A stretch of 64,000 bases of DNA from Kosakonia oryzendophytica (GCF_900094925.1 NZ_FMAY01000005.1:1-64000); one strand, 5' to 3'; positions 50,913-61,639 are shown, counted from the stretch's first letter. The notes: generated from the letters alone by a model not told the origin. Made by a program: numbers and translations.

Positions 50913-51560
50913 GTGATTCATACATTGTTTGATTTTACGACCTGTTTTAAGTTTTTTATTGGTCTGTTTGCGCTGGTTAACCCGGTGGGCATCATTCCTG
51001 TCTTCATTAGTATGACCAGTTATCAGACGGCGGGGGCACGAAATAAAACCAACCTCACGGCCAACCTGTCAGTTGCCATCATCCTGTGGACATCATTATT
51101 TCTCGGCGACGCCATCCTGCAGATCTTCGGTATCTCTATCGATTCGTTCCGTATCGCGGGGGGCATTCTGGTCGTGACGATTGCGATGTCGATGATCAGC
51201 GGGAAATTGGGGGAGGATAAACAGAACAAGCAGGAACAATCAGAAACAGCTATCCGCGAAAGCATCGGCGTGGTGCCGTTAGCACTGCCGCTGATGGCGG
51301 GGCCAGGTGCCATCAGTTCGACGATCGTATGGGGCACGCGCTATCACAGCATTGAATATCTGCTGGGTTTCTCGGTCGCCATTGCATTATTTGCCTTGTG
51401 TTCATGGGGGCTTTTCCGCATTGCCCCGTGGTTGGTGCGTTTGCTGGGACAGACAGGCATTAACGTCATTACCCGTATTATGGGTTTACTGCTTATGGCG
51501 CTGGGAATTGAATTTATCGTTGGTGGTATAAAATCCATTTTCCCGGGACTGCTGAACTGA
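50913..51560 (+). CDS. ychE: MarC-family inner membrane protein YchE
   Basis: The GTG at 50913, with GCGGAG eight bases upstream, gives 215 residues and matches E. coli YchE end to end. An in-frame extension of 16 codons (from 50865) is not conserved. The protein has six membrane segments of the MarC/UPF0056 family and no known function. It precedes opp in the conserved order. Confidence 0.95.
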   Translation: MIHTLFDFTTCFKFFIGLFALVNPVGIIPVFISMTSYQTAGARNKTNLTANLSVAIILWTSLFLGDAILQIFGISIDSFRIAGGILVVTIAMSMISGKLGEDKQNKQEQSETAIRESIGVVPLALPLMAGPGAISSTIVWGTRYHSIEYLLGFSVAIALFALCSWGLFRIAPWLVRLLGQTGINVITRIMGLLLMALGIEFIVGGIKSIFPGLLN

Positions 51561-52399
51561 TTCACCTCCTTTATTTACTTGATGTTCAATCGTTATGTAT
51601 TATTTTATACATCGCGGTAATTAAGTCGGGCTAAACAGGCTGTGAAGGAAAACGCAAAATCAGTAAAAGATATGACGAATACGCAAAAAGGCGATAAGTA
51701 TAATAAATTGTGCTAATCAGAAAAATGATTGATTATCAAAGAAATATAAGTTTTATGAATCCACCTTGCGCAGATTCTGCGCAAACGCATCTGTTATTTT
51801 CTTCACATAATACTATTGGGCTTGCCGTGACATAATTGAAATGATATTAGTACTTTCAATCTTATCGCAGATGAATGTGCTAAAAAGTGGTCAGTTGTTG
51901 ATTTTTTGTGCAAAAACCCACGTCGTCTGCCAAAACGCGTTACATGGCTGTAATGCGCATTTATCTGGTTGATAATCATAGATAAAAAATTCTCAGGGAG
52001 ACTGTTAGAGCACGTCTTCGCAGCTAACGCTTTGCTGCAAAAGAGAAATGGTTAACAAATTTGCAAATTGTATTGGCGGCAGCGAAAGGCATTTGATATT
52101 TTCCGCCCATTCTCTTTATGAGCCTTATAATTCGCAGAATATACAGAGTAAATGAGAACCGTCGTCCTGGATGACGTTTCTCTTCGGCATTAAGACTCGC
52201 CTCGACAGGGGAGGCGGGTGAAAGAATCGACGTAAGGTTGCCGTTTGAGCAATCCGTAATAAAAAAAGTCGGTGATAGCAGCAGTAAAAAAAGCAGATGT
52301 CTGATAGCGCCAAAAAGCTCCTGCGCTCATCAGGCCCCCAACAGGGGACAACAGGCTGGCGTTAATGTCAGTAATTATAATGAGTGGAGTATCAACACA
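51561..52399 (+). promoter_or_regulatory. Long ychE-oppA intergenic region and oppA leader
   Basis: This 839-bp stretch contains no convincing gene. The first part is AT-rich. Near the end a hairpin of CGCCTC and GAGGCG (about 52198-52215) lies within the probable oppA leader. The bases just before the start (GGAGTATCAACACA) are the zone where GcvB RNA represses oppA in Salmonella and E. coli. Exact promoters are not assigned. Confidence 0.45.
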
Positions 52400-54031
52400 A
52401 TGTCCATCATCACAAAAAAAAGTCTGGTAGCAGCGGGAATTCTGACTGCGCTAATTACCGGTAACGCAGCAATGGCTGCTGACGTTCCGGCAGGTGTTCA
52501 GCTGGCGGAGAAGCAAACGCTGGTCCGTAACAACGGCTCTGAAGTGCAATCTCTGGACCCGCATAAAATTGAAGGGGTGCCGGAATCCAACATTAACCGC
52601 GATCTGTTTGAAGGTCTGCTGATTTCCGATGTTGAAGGCCACCCGACCGCAGGTGTTGCGGAGAAGTGGGATAACAAAGATTTTAAAGTCTGGACCTTCC
52701 ATCTGCGTAAAGATGCAAAATGGTCCGATGGTTCGCCGGTGACGGCGCAAGACTTCGTTTATAGCTGGCAGCGTCTGGCAGATCCGAAAACCGCCTCTCC
52801 GTATGCAAGCTACCTGCAATACGGCCATATCGCGAATATCGATGACATCATTGCCGGTAAAAAACCGGTTACCGATCTGGGTGTCAAAGCCATCGATGAC
52901 AACACTTTCGAAGTAACTCTCAGCGAGCCGGTTCCGTATTTCTACAAACTGCTGGTACACCCGTCTGTGTCTGCTGTGCCTAAAGCCACCATTGAAAAAT
53001 TTGGTGAAAAATGGACCCAGCCAGAAAATATCGTGACCAACGGTGCCTATAAACTGAAAAACTGGGTGGTCAACGAGCGCATTGTTCTTGAACGCAACAC
53101 CAACTATTGGGATAACAAAAAAACCGTTATCGATCAGGTGACTTACCTGCCAATCTCTTCTGAAGTGACAGACGTGAACCGCTACCGCAGCGGCGAAATC
53201 GACATGACCTATAACAACATGCCGATTGAACTGTTCCAGAAGCTGAAAAAAGAGATTCCTAAAGAAGTACACGTCGATCCGTACCTGTGTACTTATTACT
53301 ATGAAATCAACAACCAGAAAGCCCCGTTCACCGACGTACGCGTTCGTACCGCGCTCAAGCTGGCGCTGGATCGCGACATCATCGTCAATAAAGTGAAGAA
53401 CCAGGGCGACCTGCCGGCATACAGCTACACTCCGCCGTACACCGATGGTGCAAAACTGACTGAACCGGCCTGGTTCAAAATGACGCAGGAACAACGTAAC
53501 GCCGAAGCGAAAAAACTGCTGGCAGAAGCCGGTTACACGGCGGACAAACCGTTGTCCTTCAGCCTGCTGTACAACACCTCTGACCTGCATAAAAAACTGG
53601 CCATTGCTGTGGCGTCCATCTGGAAGAAAAACCTTGGCGCAGACGTGAAGCTCGAAAACCAGGAGTGGAAAACCTTCCTCGACACCCGTCATCAGGGCAC
53701 CTTTGATGTTGCGCGTGCTGGCTGGTGTGCAGACTACAACGAACCGACGTCCTTCCTGAACACCATGCTGTCTGACAGCTCGAACAACACCGCGCACTAT
53801 AAGAGCCCAGCGTTCGATAAGCTGATTGGCGATACGCTGAAAGTGACCGAAGAATCTCAGCGCGCAGATCTCTACGCCAAAGCGGAACAGCAACTGGACA
53901 AAGACTCGGCGATTGTTCCGGTTTACTACTATGTTAACGCCCGTCTGGTGAAACCGTGGGTTGGTGGTTACACCGGTAAAGACCCGATGGATAATATCTA
54001 CGTTAAAAACTTATATATTATCAAGCATTAA
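52400..54031 (+). CDS. oppA: Oligopeptide-binding protein OppA
   Basis: OppA is the periplasmic receptor of the oligopeptide importer. The ATG at 52400 (GGAG ten bases upstream) gives 543 residues, the E. coli length. The signal peptide ends at AMA before ADVPAG. The SBP_bac_5 body follows, with KDAKWSDGSPVTAQDFVYSWQRL near 87-109. Sequence is closer to the Salmonella protein than to E. coli in several stretches. It leads oppABCDF, and abundance is usually set by GcvB. Confidence 0.98.
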   Translation: MSIITKKSLVAAGILTALITGNAAMAADVPAGVQLAEKQTLVRNNGSEVQSLDPHKIEGVPESNINRDLFEGLLISDVEGHPTAGVAEKWDNKDFKVWTFHLRKDAKWSDGSPVTAQDFVYSWQRLADPKTASPYASYLQYGHIANIDDIIAGKKPVTDLGVKAIDDNTFEVTLSEPVPYFYKLLVHPSVSAVPKATIEKFGEKWTQPENIVTNGAYKLKNWVVNERIVLERNTNYWDNKKTVIDQVTYLPISSEVTDVNRYRSGEIDMTYNNMPIELFQKLKKEIPKEVHVDPYLCTYYYEINNQKAPFTDVRVRTALKLALDRDIIVNKVKNQGDLPAYSYTPPYTDGAKLTEPAWFKMTQEQRNAEAKKLLAEAGYTADKPLSFSLLYNTSDLHKKLAIAVASIWKKNLGADVKLENQEWKTFLDTRHQGTFDVARAGWCADYNEPTSFLNTMLSDSSNNTAHYKSPAFDKLIGDTLKVTEESQRADLYAKAEQQLDKDSAIVPVYYYVNARLVKPWVGGYTGKDPMDNIYVKNLYIIKH

Positions 54032-54166
54032 TGGCAATGAGTGGGGCAGGGTAACCTGTCCCACAGTGTCTTATTTTCATCGCAACAGAATACACATCAT
54101 TCCCGGGCGGCTTTACGGTCGTCTGCAAGAGAATGTGTAAAAGGCACAGGCCAGAAGGTACGGGCA

Positions 54167-55087
54167 ATGTTGAAATTTATCCTACGTCGCTGTCTTGAAG
54201 CGATTCCAACACTCTTTATTCTTATCACTATTTCGTTTTTCATGATGCGCCTTGCGCCGGGGAGTCCTTTTACCGGTGAACGTGCGTTGTCGCCAGAAGT
54301 GATGGCGAACATCGAAGCGAAATACCATTTAAACGATCCGATTCTGACGCAATATTTCAGTTACCTGAAGCAGCTCGCGCATTTCGATTTCGGACCGTCC
54401 TTTAAATACAAAGATTACACGGTCAACGATCTGGTCGCGGCAAGTTTCCCGGTTTCCGCAAAATTGGGGGCGGCTGCCTTCTTGTTGGCTGTGGTGTTCG
54501 GCGTGACGGCGGGGGTGGTTGCCGCACTCAACCAGAACACCCGTTGGGACTATTCGGTCATGGGCCTGGCGATGACGGGCGTGGTGATCCCAAGTTTCGT
54601 GGTGGCACCGTTACTGGTGATGATCTTCGCCATTATGCTGAAGTGGCTGCCGGCGGGGGGCTGGAACGGTGGGGCGCTGAAATTTATGATCCTGCCAATG
54701 GTGGCATTATCGCTGGCCTATATCGCCAGTATCGCCCGTATCACGCGTGGTTCGATGATTGAGGTACTACACTCAAACTTTATCCGTACTGCGCGCGCGA
54801 AAGGTCTGCCGATGCGGCGGATTATTTTACGCCATGCGCTCAAACCTGCGCTGTTACCGGTGCTTTCTTATATGGGACCCGCGTTTGTCGGCATTATTAC
54901 CGGTTCGATGGTAATTGAAACCATTTATGGTTTGCCGGGTATCGGTCAGTTGTTTGTTAACGGTGCATTGAACCGTGACTACTCTCTGGTGCTGAGCCTG
55001 ACCATTCTGGTAGGTACGCTGACGATTATGTTTAACGCGATTGTTGACGTGCTGTATGCCGTTATCGATCCGAAGATCCGTTATTAA
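54167..55087 (+). CDS. oppB: Oligopeptide ABC transporter permease OppB
   Basis: The ATG at 54167 gives 306 residues, equal to E. coli OppB. It has six membrane segments and the EAA-type coupling loop (FIRTARAKGLPMRRIILRHAL) near 205-225. It forms the membrane channel with OppC. The 135-bp gap after oppA may hold a processing or attenuating hairpin, which would explain higher oppA output. Confidence 0.97.
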   Translation: MLKFILRRCLEAIPTLFILITISFFMMRLAPGSPFTGERALSPEVMANIEAKYHLNDPILTQYFSYLKQLAHFDFGPSFKYKDYTVNDLVAASFPVSAKLGAAAFLLAVVFGVTAGVVAALNQNTRWDYSVMGLAMTGVVIPSFVVAPLLVMIFAIMLKWLPAGGWNGGALKFMILPMVALSLAYIASIARITRGSMIEVLHSNFIRTARAKGLPMRRIILRHALKPALLPVLSYMGPAFVGIITGSMVIETIYGLPGIGQLFVNGALNRDYSLVLSLTILVGTLTIMFNAIVDVLYAVIDPKIRY

Positions 55088-55101
55088 CACTGGAGTACGC
55101 C

Positions 55102-56010
55102 ATGATGTTAAGTAAGAAAAACAGCGAGGCGCTGGAAAACTTCAGTGAAAAACTGGAAGTCGAAGGTCGAAGCCTGTGGCAGGATGCCCGCCGTCGTTTT
55201 ATGCATAACCGCGCCGCGGTTGCCAGCCTGGGGGTACTGCTGCTGATAGCGTTGTTCGTAACGCTGGCACCGATGCTATCGCAGTTCACCTACTTTGATA
55301 CCGACTGGGGCATGATGTCCAGCAAGCCGGATATGGAGTCAGGCCACTATTTTGGTACGGACTCATCCGGTCGCGACCTGCTGGTGCGCGTGGCCATTGG
55401 CGGGCGCATTTCGCTGATGGTGGGGATCGCCGCAGCTTTGGTCGCGGTGATTGTCGGGACGCTGTATGGCTCGCTGTCAGGTTATCTGGGTGGCAAAACC
55501 GACTCCGTAATGATGCGTCTGCTGGAAATCCTCAACTCCTTCCCCTTTATGTTCTTTGTGATCCTGCTGGTGACCTTCTTTGGGCAAAATATTCTGCTCA
55601 TTTTCGTCGCCATCGGTATGGTTTCCTGGCTGGATATGGCGCGTATCGTGCGCGGGCAAACGCTCAGCCTGAAGCGTAAAGAGTTTATTGAAGCGGCGCA
55701 GGTTGGTGGCGTTTCAACGGCGAACATCGTCATTCGGCATATCGTGCCGAACGTGCTGGGGGTGGTAGTGGTCTATGCATCGCTATTGGTTCCCAGCATG
55801 ATCCTCTTTGAGTCTTTCCTCAGCTTCCTCGGTCTGGGGACCCAGGAGCCGCTGAGCAGTTGGGGGGCGTTGTTAAGCGATGGCGCAAACTCGATGGAAG
55901 TCTCTCCGTGGTTACTGTTATTCCCGGCGGCGTTCCTGGTCGTCACCCTGTTTTGTTTTAACTTTATCGGCGATGGTTTGCGTGATGCCCTCGACCCGAA
56001 AGATCGTTAA
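55102..56010 (+). CDS. oppC: Oligopeptide ABC transporter permease OppC
   Basis: The 302-residue permease has six membrane segments, an extended cytoplasmic N-terminus (about 1-35) and the coupling loop [21 protein letters not shown]. It pairs with OppB. It starts 14 bp after oppB with GGAG upstream. Confidence 0.97.
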   Translation: MMLSKKNSEALENFSEKLEVEGRSLWQDARRRFMHNRAAVASLGVLLLIALFVTLAPMLSQFTYFDTDWGMMSSKPDMESGHYFGTDSSGRDLLVRVAIGGRISLMVGIAAALVAVIVGTLYGSLSGYLGGKTDSVMMRLLEILNSFPFMFFVILLVTFFGQNILLIFVAIGMVSWLDMARIVRGQTLSLKRKEFIEAAQVGGVSTANIVIRHIVPNVLGVVVVYASLLVPSMILFESFLSFLGLGTQEPLSSWGALLSDGANSMEVSPWLLLFPAAFLVVTLFCFNFIGDGLRDALDPKDR

Positions 56011-56021
56011 GGAGCGCTGTC

Positions 56022-57035
56022 ATGAGCATTATTGAAACCTCATTAGCGTCGACGACGCGGCAGCAATCGGATCTTCTGCTGGATGTCAAAGATTTACGGG
56101 TCACCTTCCAGACCCCCGATGGCGATGTGACGGCTGTAAACGACCTGAACTTCTCACTGCGCGCGGGTGAAACGCTGGGTATTGTGGGTGAGTCCGGCTC
56201 TGGTAAATCTCAGACGGCGTTTGCGCTGATGGGATTGCTGGCAGCCAACGGTCGTATTGGCGGCTCGGCGACGTTTAATGGTAACGAGATCCTTAACTTG
56301 CCAGAGCATGCGCTAAACAAGTTGCGTGCCGAACAGATTTCGATGATTTTCCAGGATCCGATGACATCGCTGAACCCGTATATGCGCGTCGGCGAGCAGT
56401 TAATGGAAGTGCTGATGCTGCACAAGGGCATGAGCAAAGGTGAAGCATTCGAAGAATCTGTCAAAATGCTGGACGCGGTGAAAATGCCGGAAGCGCGTAA
56501 GCGCATGCGCATGTACCCGCACGAATTTTCCGGCGGTATGCGTCAACGCGTAATGATTGCGATGGCGTTGCTGTGCCGGCCGAAATTGCTGATCGCAGAC
56601 GAACCCACGACGGCGCTGGACGTTACCGTTCAGGCGCAGATCATGACGCTGCTGAACGAGCTGAAACGCGAATTTAACACCGCCATCATTATGATTACCC
56701 ACGACCTCGGCGTTGTGGCCGGGATCTGTGACAAAGTATTGGTGATGTATGCCGGGCGTACGATGGAATACGGGCAGGCACGGGATGTCTTCTATCATCC
56801 CTCCCACCCATACTCTATTGGCCTGTTGAATGCGGTACCGCGTCTGGATGCGGAAGGTGAGTCGTTGTTGACCATTCCGGGCAACCCGCCGAACCTGCTG
56901 CGTCTGCCGAAAGGTTGTCCTTTCCAGCCGCGTTGCCCGCATGCGATGGAAATCTGTAACAGTGCTCCGCCACTGGAGGAGTTTGCCCCGGGTCGCTTAC
57001 GCGCCTGCTATAAGTCGGTGGAGGAACTGGTATGA
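56022..57035 (+). CDS. oppD: Oligopeptide ABC transporter ATPase OppD
   Basis: The 337-residue ATPase has Walker [10 protein letters not shown], signature SGGMRQRV, Walker [13 protein letters not shown] and the C-terminal oligo_HPY region with [14 protein letters not shown]. It powers peptide import together with OppF. It follows oppC by 11 bp and overlaps oppF by four bases. Confidence 0.98.
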   Translation: MSIIETSLASTTRQQSDLLLDVKDLRVTFQTPDGDVTAVNDLNFSLRAGETLGIVGESGSGKSQTAFALMGLLAANGRIGGSATFNGNEILNLPEHALNKLRAEQISMIFQDPMTSLNPYMRVGEQLMEVLMLHKGMSKGEAFEESVKMLDAVKMPEARKRMRMYPHEFSGGMRQRVMIAMALLCRPKLLIADEPTTALDVTVQAQIMTLLNELKREFNTAIIMITHDLGVVAGICDKVLVMYAGRTMEYGQARDVFYHPSHPYSIGLLNAVPRLDAEGESLLTIPGNPPNLLRLPKGCPFQPRCPHAMEICNSAPPLEEFAPGRLRACYKSVEELV

Positions 57036-58036
57036 ATGCCGTGACTGAAGAGAGAAAGGTGCTACTCGAAATCGCCGATCTGAAAGTGCATTTCGACATT
57101 AAAGACGGCAAACAGTGGTTCTGGCAACCGGCGAAGACGCTGAAGGCCGTTGATGGCGTGACCCTGCGTTTGTACGAAGGGGAAACGCTGGGTGTGGTGG
57201 GCGAATCAGGTTGTGGTAAGTCCACCTTTGCCCGTGCAATCATTGGTCTGGTGAAAGCCACTGATGGCAAGGTGGCCTGGTTGGGCAAAGACCTGCTGGG
57301 GATGAAACCCGATGAGTGGCGCGACGTGCGCAGCGACATTCAGATGATTTTCCAGGATCCGTTGGCCTCGCTGAACCCGCGTATGACCATCGGCGAGATC
57401 ATTGCGGAGCCACTGCGCACGTATCACCCTAAAATGCCGCGTCAGGAAGTGCGGGATCGCGTAAAAACGATGATGATGAAGGTAGGCTTGCTGCCAAACC
57501 TCATCAACCGTTATCCGCATGAATTCTCCGGTGGTCAGTGCCAGCGTATCGGTATCGCGCGTGCGCTGATTCTTGAACCGAAGCTGATCATCTGCGACGA
57601 ACCTGTGTCGGCGCTCGATGTATCGATTCAGGCTCAGGTGGTGAACCTCCTGCAAAAATTGCAGCGAGAAATGGGGCTGTCGCTGATTTTTATCGCCCAC
57701 GATCTGGCTGTGGTGAAACATATCTCCGATCGCGTACTGGTGATGTACCTTGGCCATGCGGTGGAACTGGGAACGTACGATGAGGTGTACCAGAATCCAC
57801 TGCACCCCTACACCAAAGCGTTGATGTCAGCGGTGCCGGTTCCCGATCCGGATCTGGAGAAGAACAAGACGATTCAGTTACTGGAAGGGGATTTGCCCTC
57901 GCCGATCAACCCGCCGTCCGGTTGCGTGTTTCGTACCCGCTGCCCGATTGCCGGGCCAGAATGTGCGCAAACCCGGCCGGTGCTGGAGGGCAGTTTCCGC
58001 CACGCTGTTTCCTGTCTGAAAGTCGACCCGTTATAA
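57032..58036 (+). CDS. oppF: Oligopeptide ABC transporter ATPase OppF
   Basis: The 334-residue partner of OppD has Walker [10 protein letters not shown], signature SGGQCQRIG, Walker [13 protein letters not shown] and a C-terminal cysteine-rich [14 protein letters not shown] stretch. It ends the opp operon and is followed by a strong terminator. Confidence 0.98.
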   Translation: MNAVTEERKVLLEIADLKVHFDIKDGKQWFWQPAKTLKAVDGVTLRLYEGETLGVVGESGCGKSTFARAIIGLVKATDGKVAWLGKDLLGMKPDEWRDVRSDIQMIFQDPLASLNPRMTIGEIIAEPLRTYHPKMPRQEVRDRVKTMMMKVGLLPNLINRYPHEFSGGQCQRIGIARALILEPKLIICDEPVSALDVSIQAQVVNLLQKLQREMGLSLIFIAHDLAVVKHISDRVLVMYLGHAVELGTYDEVYQNPLHPYTKALMSAVPVPDPDLEKNKTIQLLEGDLPSPINPPSGCVFRTRCPIAGPECAQTRPVLEGSFRHAVSCLKVDPL

Positions 58037-58048
58037 TCTGACGGCATG

Positions 58049-58078
58049 AAAAAAGGGCTGACAGTTGTCAGCCCTTTC
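58049..58078. terminator. Terminator between oppF and yciU
   Basis: AAAGGGCTGACA (58052-58063) pairs perfectly with TGTCAGCCCTTT (58066-58077), a 12-bp stem with a 2-base loop. Flanking A- and T-rich tracts suit both directions, ending oppF and the convergent yciU. Confidence 0.9.
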
Positions 58079-58090
58079 TGTTTCCGCCGC

Positions 58091-58435
<345 letters not shown>

Positions 58436-58450
58436 TCAGTTGGGCACGTT

Positions 58451-59911
58451 TTACAGCAACGGGCTAAAGAAGTAAAACAGTCGTTCAGCAATTCGGTGCC
58501 AGAAAGGACGTTTGACCCACAATCGCGCATCAAGAAGCCGCGAACGGGAGATATAGTCGTCCTGCACGGCCGCGAGATCGCCACCGAAACCGGCATCATC
58601 GATCACCAGCGTAATCTCGAAATTAAGCCATAAACTGCGCATATCCAGGTTGACGGTGCCGATTAGACTTAACTCGCCGTCCACCAGTACGCTCTTGGTA
58701 TGCAGCAGCCCGCCTTCAAACTGATAAATTTTCACCCCAGCTGCCAGCAATTCGGTAAAGAATGCGCGGCTGGCCCAGCCTACCAAAACAGAATCGTTTT
58801 TGCGCGGCAGAATAATACTGACGTCCACACCACGTTGCGCGGCAGTACAAATCGCATGCAGTAGATCATCGCTCGGCACAAAATAGGGCGTGGTCATGAT
58901 CAGATACTCACGCGAGGAGTAAACCGCCGTGAGCAGCGCCTGATGAATCAAATCCTCCGGGAATCCGGGGCCGGATGCGATAGTGTGGATAGTATGTCCG
59001 CTGGCTTCCTCGAACGGCATGATGTTGGCATCTGGCGGCGGCGGGAGAATGCGCTTGCCGGTTTCGATTTCCCAGTCGCAGGAGTAAATAATCCCCATCG
59101 CGGTCGCGACCGGGCCTTCCATTCGCGCCATCAAATCAACCCACTGACCAACGCCTGCATCTTGTTTAAAGAAGCGAGGGTCGACCATGTTCATGCTGCC
59201 GGTGTAGGCAATGTAATTGTCAATAAGCACGATTTTGCGATGCTGGCGCAAATCCATGCGGCGGAGAAACACACGCATCAGGTTTACTTTGAGCGCCTCT
59301 ACCACCTCGATACCGGCATTGCGCATCATCCCTACCCACGGGCTGCGGAAAAACGCGACGCTGCCTGCGGAGTCGAGCAACAAACGGCAATGGACGCCGC
59401 GTCGCGCTGCCGCCATGAGTGATTCGGCTACCTGATCCGCCATCCCGCCGGGCTGCCAGATATAGAAAACCATCTCTATGTTGTGCCGGGCGAGTTGAAT
59501 ATCGCGGATCAACGCCTGCATCACATCGTCGGAGCTGGTAAGCAACTGCAACTGGTTGCCTTTCACGCCCGCAATGCCCTGGCGGCGTTCACAGAGTTTA
59601 AACAATGATGCGGCGACGCTGCTGTTCTCTTCGGCAAAAATACGCTTGAAATGCTTCAGATCGTTTAACCACTTGGCAGTGGAAGGCCACATTGCGCGGG
59701 CGCGTTCAGCACGACGTTTCCCGAGGTGCAGTTCGCCGAGCGAAAGATAGGCGATTATCCCTACCAGCGGCAGGATGTAGATAATTAACAACCACGCCAT
59801 GGCGGAGGTGACCGCCCGACGCTTCATCAAAATACGCAGGGTCACACCAGCAATCAGTAGCCAGTAACCTAAGACGATCAGCCAGCTCATTACGGTGTAA
59901 AAGGTGGACAT
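58451..59911 (-). CDS. clsA: Cardiolipin synthase A
   Basis: ClsA joins two phosphatidylglycerols to make cardiolipin in the inner membrane. The 486-residue protein has two N-terminal membrane helices (about 5-60) and two PLD-type HKD motifs: HRKIVLIDN starting at 224 and HTKSVLVDG near 404. Length equals E. coli ClsA. yciU follows. Confidence 0.98.
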   Translation of the reverse strand: MSTFYTVMSWLIVLGYWLLIAGVTLRILMKRRAVTSAMAWLLIIYILPLVGIIAYLSLGELHLGKRRAERARAMWPSTAKWLNDLKHFKRIFAEENSSVAASLFKLCERRQGIAGVKGNQLQLLTSSDDVMQALIRDIQLARHNIEMVFYIWQPGGMADQVAESLMAAARRGVHCRLLLDSAGSVAFFRSPWVGMMRNAGIEVVEALKVNLMRVFLRRMDLRQHRKIVLIDNYIAYTGSMNMVDPRFFKQDAGVGQWVDLMARMEGPVATAMGIIYSCDWEIETGKRILPPPPDANIMPFEEASGHTIHTIASGPGFPEDLIHQALLTAVYSSREYLIMTTPYFVPSDDLLHAICTAAQRGVDVSIILPRKNDSVLVGWASRAFFTELLAAGVKIYQFEGGLLHTKSVLVDGELSLIGTVNLDMRSLWLNFEITLVIDDAGFGGDLAAVQDDYISRSRLLDARLWVKRPFWHRIAERLFYFFSPLL

Positions 59912-60014
59912 AACTAAAAATCCTTTTCAAAGCGTCATTCAGTGAGTTTACGCATCCGGTTTCATCTGGCAAATAAAAACGCCCAAAAGCACTGGTCTGC
60001 CGCAGGCGAGGGAC

Positions 60015-60020
60015 TATAAT
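60015..60020 (+). promoter_or_regulatory. -10 box of the yciY promoter
   Basis: A perfect TATAAT lies 31 bp before the yciY start. A convincing -35 hexamer is not visible at 17 bp, so the assignment is partial. Confidence 0.45.
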
Positions 60021-60050
60021 GGCGTTTCCGTTAAGCACTGAGTCGTAAAA

Positions 60051-60224
60051 ATGAAGCGTAGTCGTCCGGAAGTGGGGCGCTGGCGTATGCTGCGGCAGGT
60101 AGGCCGCCGGAAAGCACGCTGGCTGGAAGCGCAGTCGCGCCGTAACATGCGCATCCACGCTATCAGAAAATGCGGTATGAACCGCCATCGTAATGTGTTG
60201 TTGTTTGCTATTTACGATATCTGA
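60051..60224 (+). CDS. yciY: Small basic protein YciY
   Basis: A 57-residue frame runs from the ATG at 60051 to the stop at 60222-60224. It starts MKRSRPEVGRWRMLRQ and ends LLFAIYDI, which matches the short E. coli YciY, also next to cls. Nearly a third of the residues are Arg or Lys. Conservation of both ends argues that it is translated. No function is known. It is easily missed because of its size. Confidence 0.85.
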   Translation: MKRSRPEVGRWRMLRQVGRRKARWLEAQSRRNMRIHAIRKCGMNRHRNVLLFAIYDI

Positions 60225-60231
60225 GTACGTT

Positions 60232-60262
60232 GGGCACCGTTAGCGGTGCCCATTGTTATTTT
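60232..60262 (+). terminator. Terminator after yciY
   Basis: GGGCACCG (60232-60239) pairs with CGGTGCCC (60244-60251) around TTAG. A T-rich tail (ATTGTTATTTTA) follows. Confidence 0.7.
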
Positions 60263-60404
60263 ATGGTTACGTGTATGTCGGCACGGTCATGATGACTCAA
60301 CCATGAGTATGCGCTGTATGTTGATTTACATAGCCTCATTGTTCATACGTTTACCGCCACCCGTCTGGTGATAAGCAAACGTTAATCTGCGGATGTTAAA
60401 TTCG

Positions 60405-60743
60405 ATGAATAAAGAAGCGATTATATTTCTTGGGATTGCCATTATCGTTGAGGTTATTGCGACGACCGCGCTGAAATCCTCCGACAGTTTTACTCGCCTG
60501 ATCCCCAGCGTTATCAGTATTGCCGGGTATTGCATCGCCTTCTGGTGTCTGACCATTCCGATGCGTAGTATTCCGACAGGTGTGATTTACGCAATTTGGT
60601 CTGGTGCCGGTATTATACTAATTGGCATTGTGGGGTGGTTTGTGCACGGGCAAAAACTTGATCTTCCGGCGATGCTGGGGATGGGGTTGATTATTGCCGG
60701 TGTTGTCATCATCAATCTTTTTTCAAAAAGCATAGGTCATTAA
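60405..60743 (+). CDS. EmrE-like small multidrug resistance (SMR) protein
   Basis: The ATG at 60405 gives a 112-residue, four-helix SMR protein; an ATG at 60393 would add four residues. Catalytic Glu16 (EmrE Glu14) lies in VEVIATT, and the YAIWSGAG stretch (62-69) carries the Tyr and Trp that line the EmrE pocket. It ends INLFSKS like EmrE. Such dimers export cationic drugs, dyes or osmolytes by proton exchange. E. coli K-12 has the kch channel gene at this place. Whether its real substrate is a biocide or a natural cation is unknown. Confidence 0.9.
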   Translation: MNKEAIIFLGIAIIVEVIATTALKSSDSFTRLIPSVISIAGYCIAFWCLTIPMRSIPTGVIYAIWSGAGIILIGIVGWFVHGQKLDLPAMLGMGLIIAGVVIINLFSKSIGH

Positions 60744-61123
60744 CCTTACAGGAAAAGGGATCTTTCTGGTGGTGTTATTGCGTGCTTCTTCATTATTGCC
60801 TCATCTTTAAAAAACTAACTGCCACCATTGGAATTAATGAAGCGCTTATTGTTGCAGGTGAAAGAAAAAGAGATGCAGTTAAGCTAAGTGCTGAAAATAG
60901 CCATTTACTCATAGATTATTAAAAAAATTAAGGTGTTATGAGTAAATGAGATGGCCGGAGCACTTAAGGATTGTTTTGTTCGCACGGGGTCAGCAAGACG
61001 TTGCTTTGAAGTAGCGTTTAATCCACCCGATTTTTAATCGTATCGGTATAAAAAAGACCCGCTTGTGCGGGTCTTTTTCTGTGCCATCTCTCAATCTTTG
61101 TCGGACGAAATAAAGGTTGATGA
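60744..61123. other. Intergenic stretch between SMR gene and yciI
   Basis: About 380 bp without an assignable gene. A plus-strand frame is open from about 60722 to a stop at 60920-60922 and ends with a protein-like stretch (GINEALIVAGERKRDAV), but it has no ATG and no ribosome site, so I do not call it. A terminator closes the region at 61051-61078. Confidence 0.5.
61051..61078. terminator. Terminator after yciI
   Basis: AAAAAGACCCGC (61051-61062) and GCGGGTCTTTTT (61067-61078) pair perfectly over 12 bp around TTGT. It works in both directions, mainly for yciI on the minus strand. Confidence 0.9.
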
Positions 61124-61420
61124 TCAAAATACTTTTTTGAACGGTTTAACGGTCACGTTCTGGTAGACGCCTGCTGCCACGTAAGGATCGTCCTGCGCCC
61201 AGGCCTGAGCGGCTTCCAGGGATTCAAACTCAGCAATCACTGTTGAACCGGTAAAGCCCGCGGCCCCCGGATCGTTACTGTCAACAGCCGGCATTGGCCC
61301 GGCGGTCAGCAGGCGCCCTTCATCATGCAGCAGTTGCAGCCGCGCCAGGTGAGCAGGGCGCACGGACAAGCGTTTCTCAAGAGAATCAGCGATATCTTCA
61401 GCAAAAATGACGTAAAGCAC
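61124..61420 (-). CDS. yciI: YciI family protein
   Basis: This 98-residue protein matches E. coli YciI closely ([24 protein letters not shown], then [13 protein letters not shown]). The fold is ferredoxin-like with a conserved His-Asp pair. No activity is established. It is divergent from tonB. Confidence 0.96.
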   Translation of the reverse strand: MLYVIFAEDIADSLEKRLSVRPAHLARLQLLHDEGRLLTAGPMPAVDSNDPGAAGFTGSTVIAEFESLEAAQAWAQDDPYVAAGVYQNVTVKPFKKVF

Positions 61421-61578
61421 GGATACAGCTCCTTACCTATCGGAAAGCCATAACGTTATGTGAAAGACCGAATGACTGCAATGTAAAGATTCGTTCGATG
61501 GATTCCCATTTTAATCTTGCGGTTTTTTTAGGCATCAGGAAGACAAAATTGCTGCGGGAGGTGACGGCTTGTTGAATA

Positions 61579-61597
61579 TGATTGCTATTTGCATTTA
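61579..61597 (+). promoter_or_regulatory. Candidate Fur box at the tonB promoter
   Basis: TGATTGCTATTTGCATTTA lies about 43 bp before the tonB start and is very like the E. coli tonB promoter, where Fur represses with iron. It is a divergent match to the Fur consensus, so the call rests mostly on position and likeness to E. coli. Confidence 0.5.
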
Positions 61598-61639
61598 AAA
61601 TCGAGACCTGGTTTTTTAACTGACACGATTATGACTTCA

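Noticed and set aside
51710..51745. FNR site in TTGATTATCAA (near 51727)
   Set aside because: The half sites are separated by a single base instead of four, so it does not fit FNR.
52451..53893. A 480-codon open frame antisense to oppA
   Set aside because: oppA is complete and conserved. The antisense product has no recognisable domain and no ribosome site.
60225..60404. Guanidine (mini-ykkC type) riboswitch before the SMR gene
   Set aside because: SMR genes sometimes follow one, so I looked for the paired hairpins with ACGR loops. Only the yciY terminator hairpin is present.
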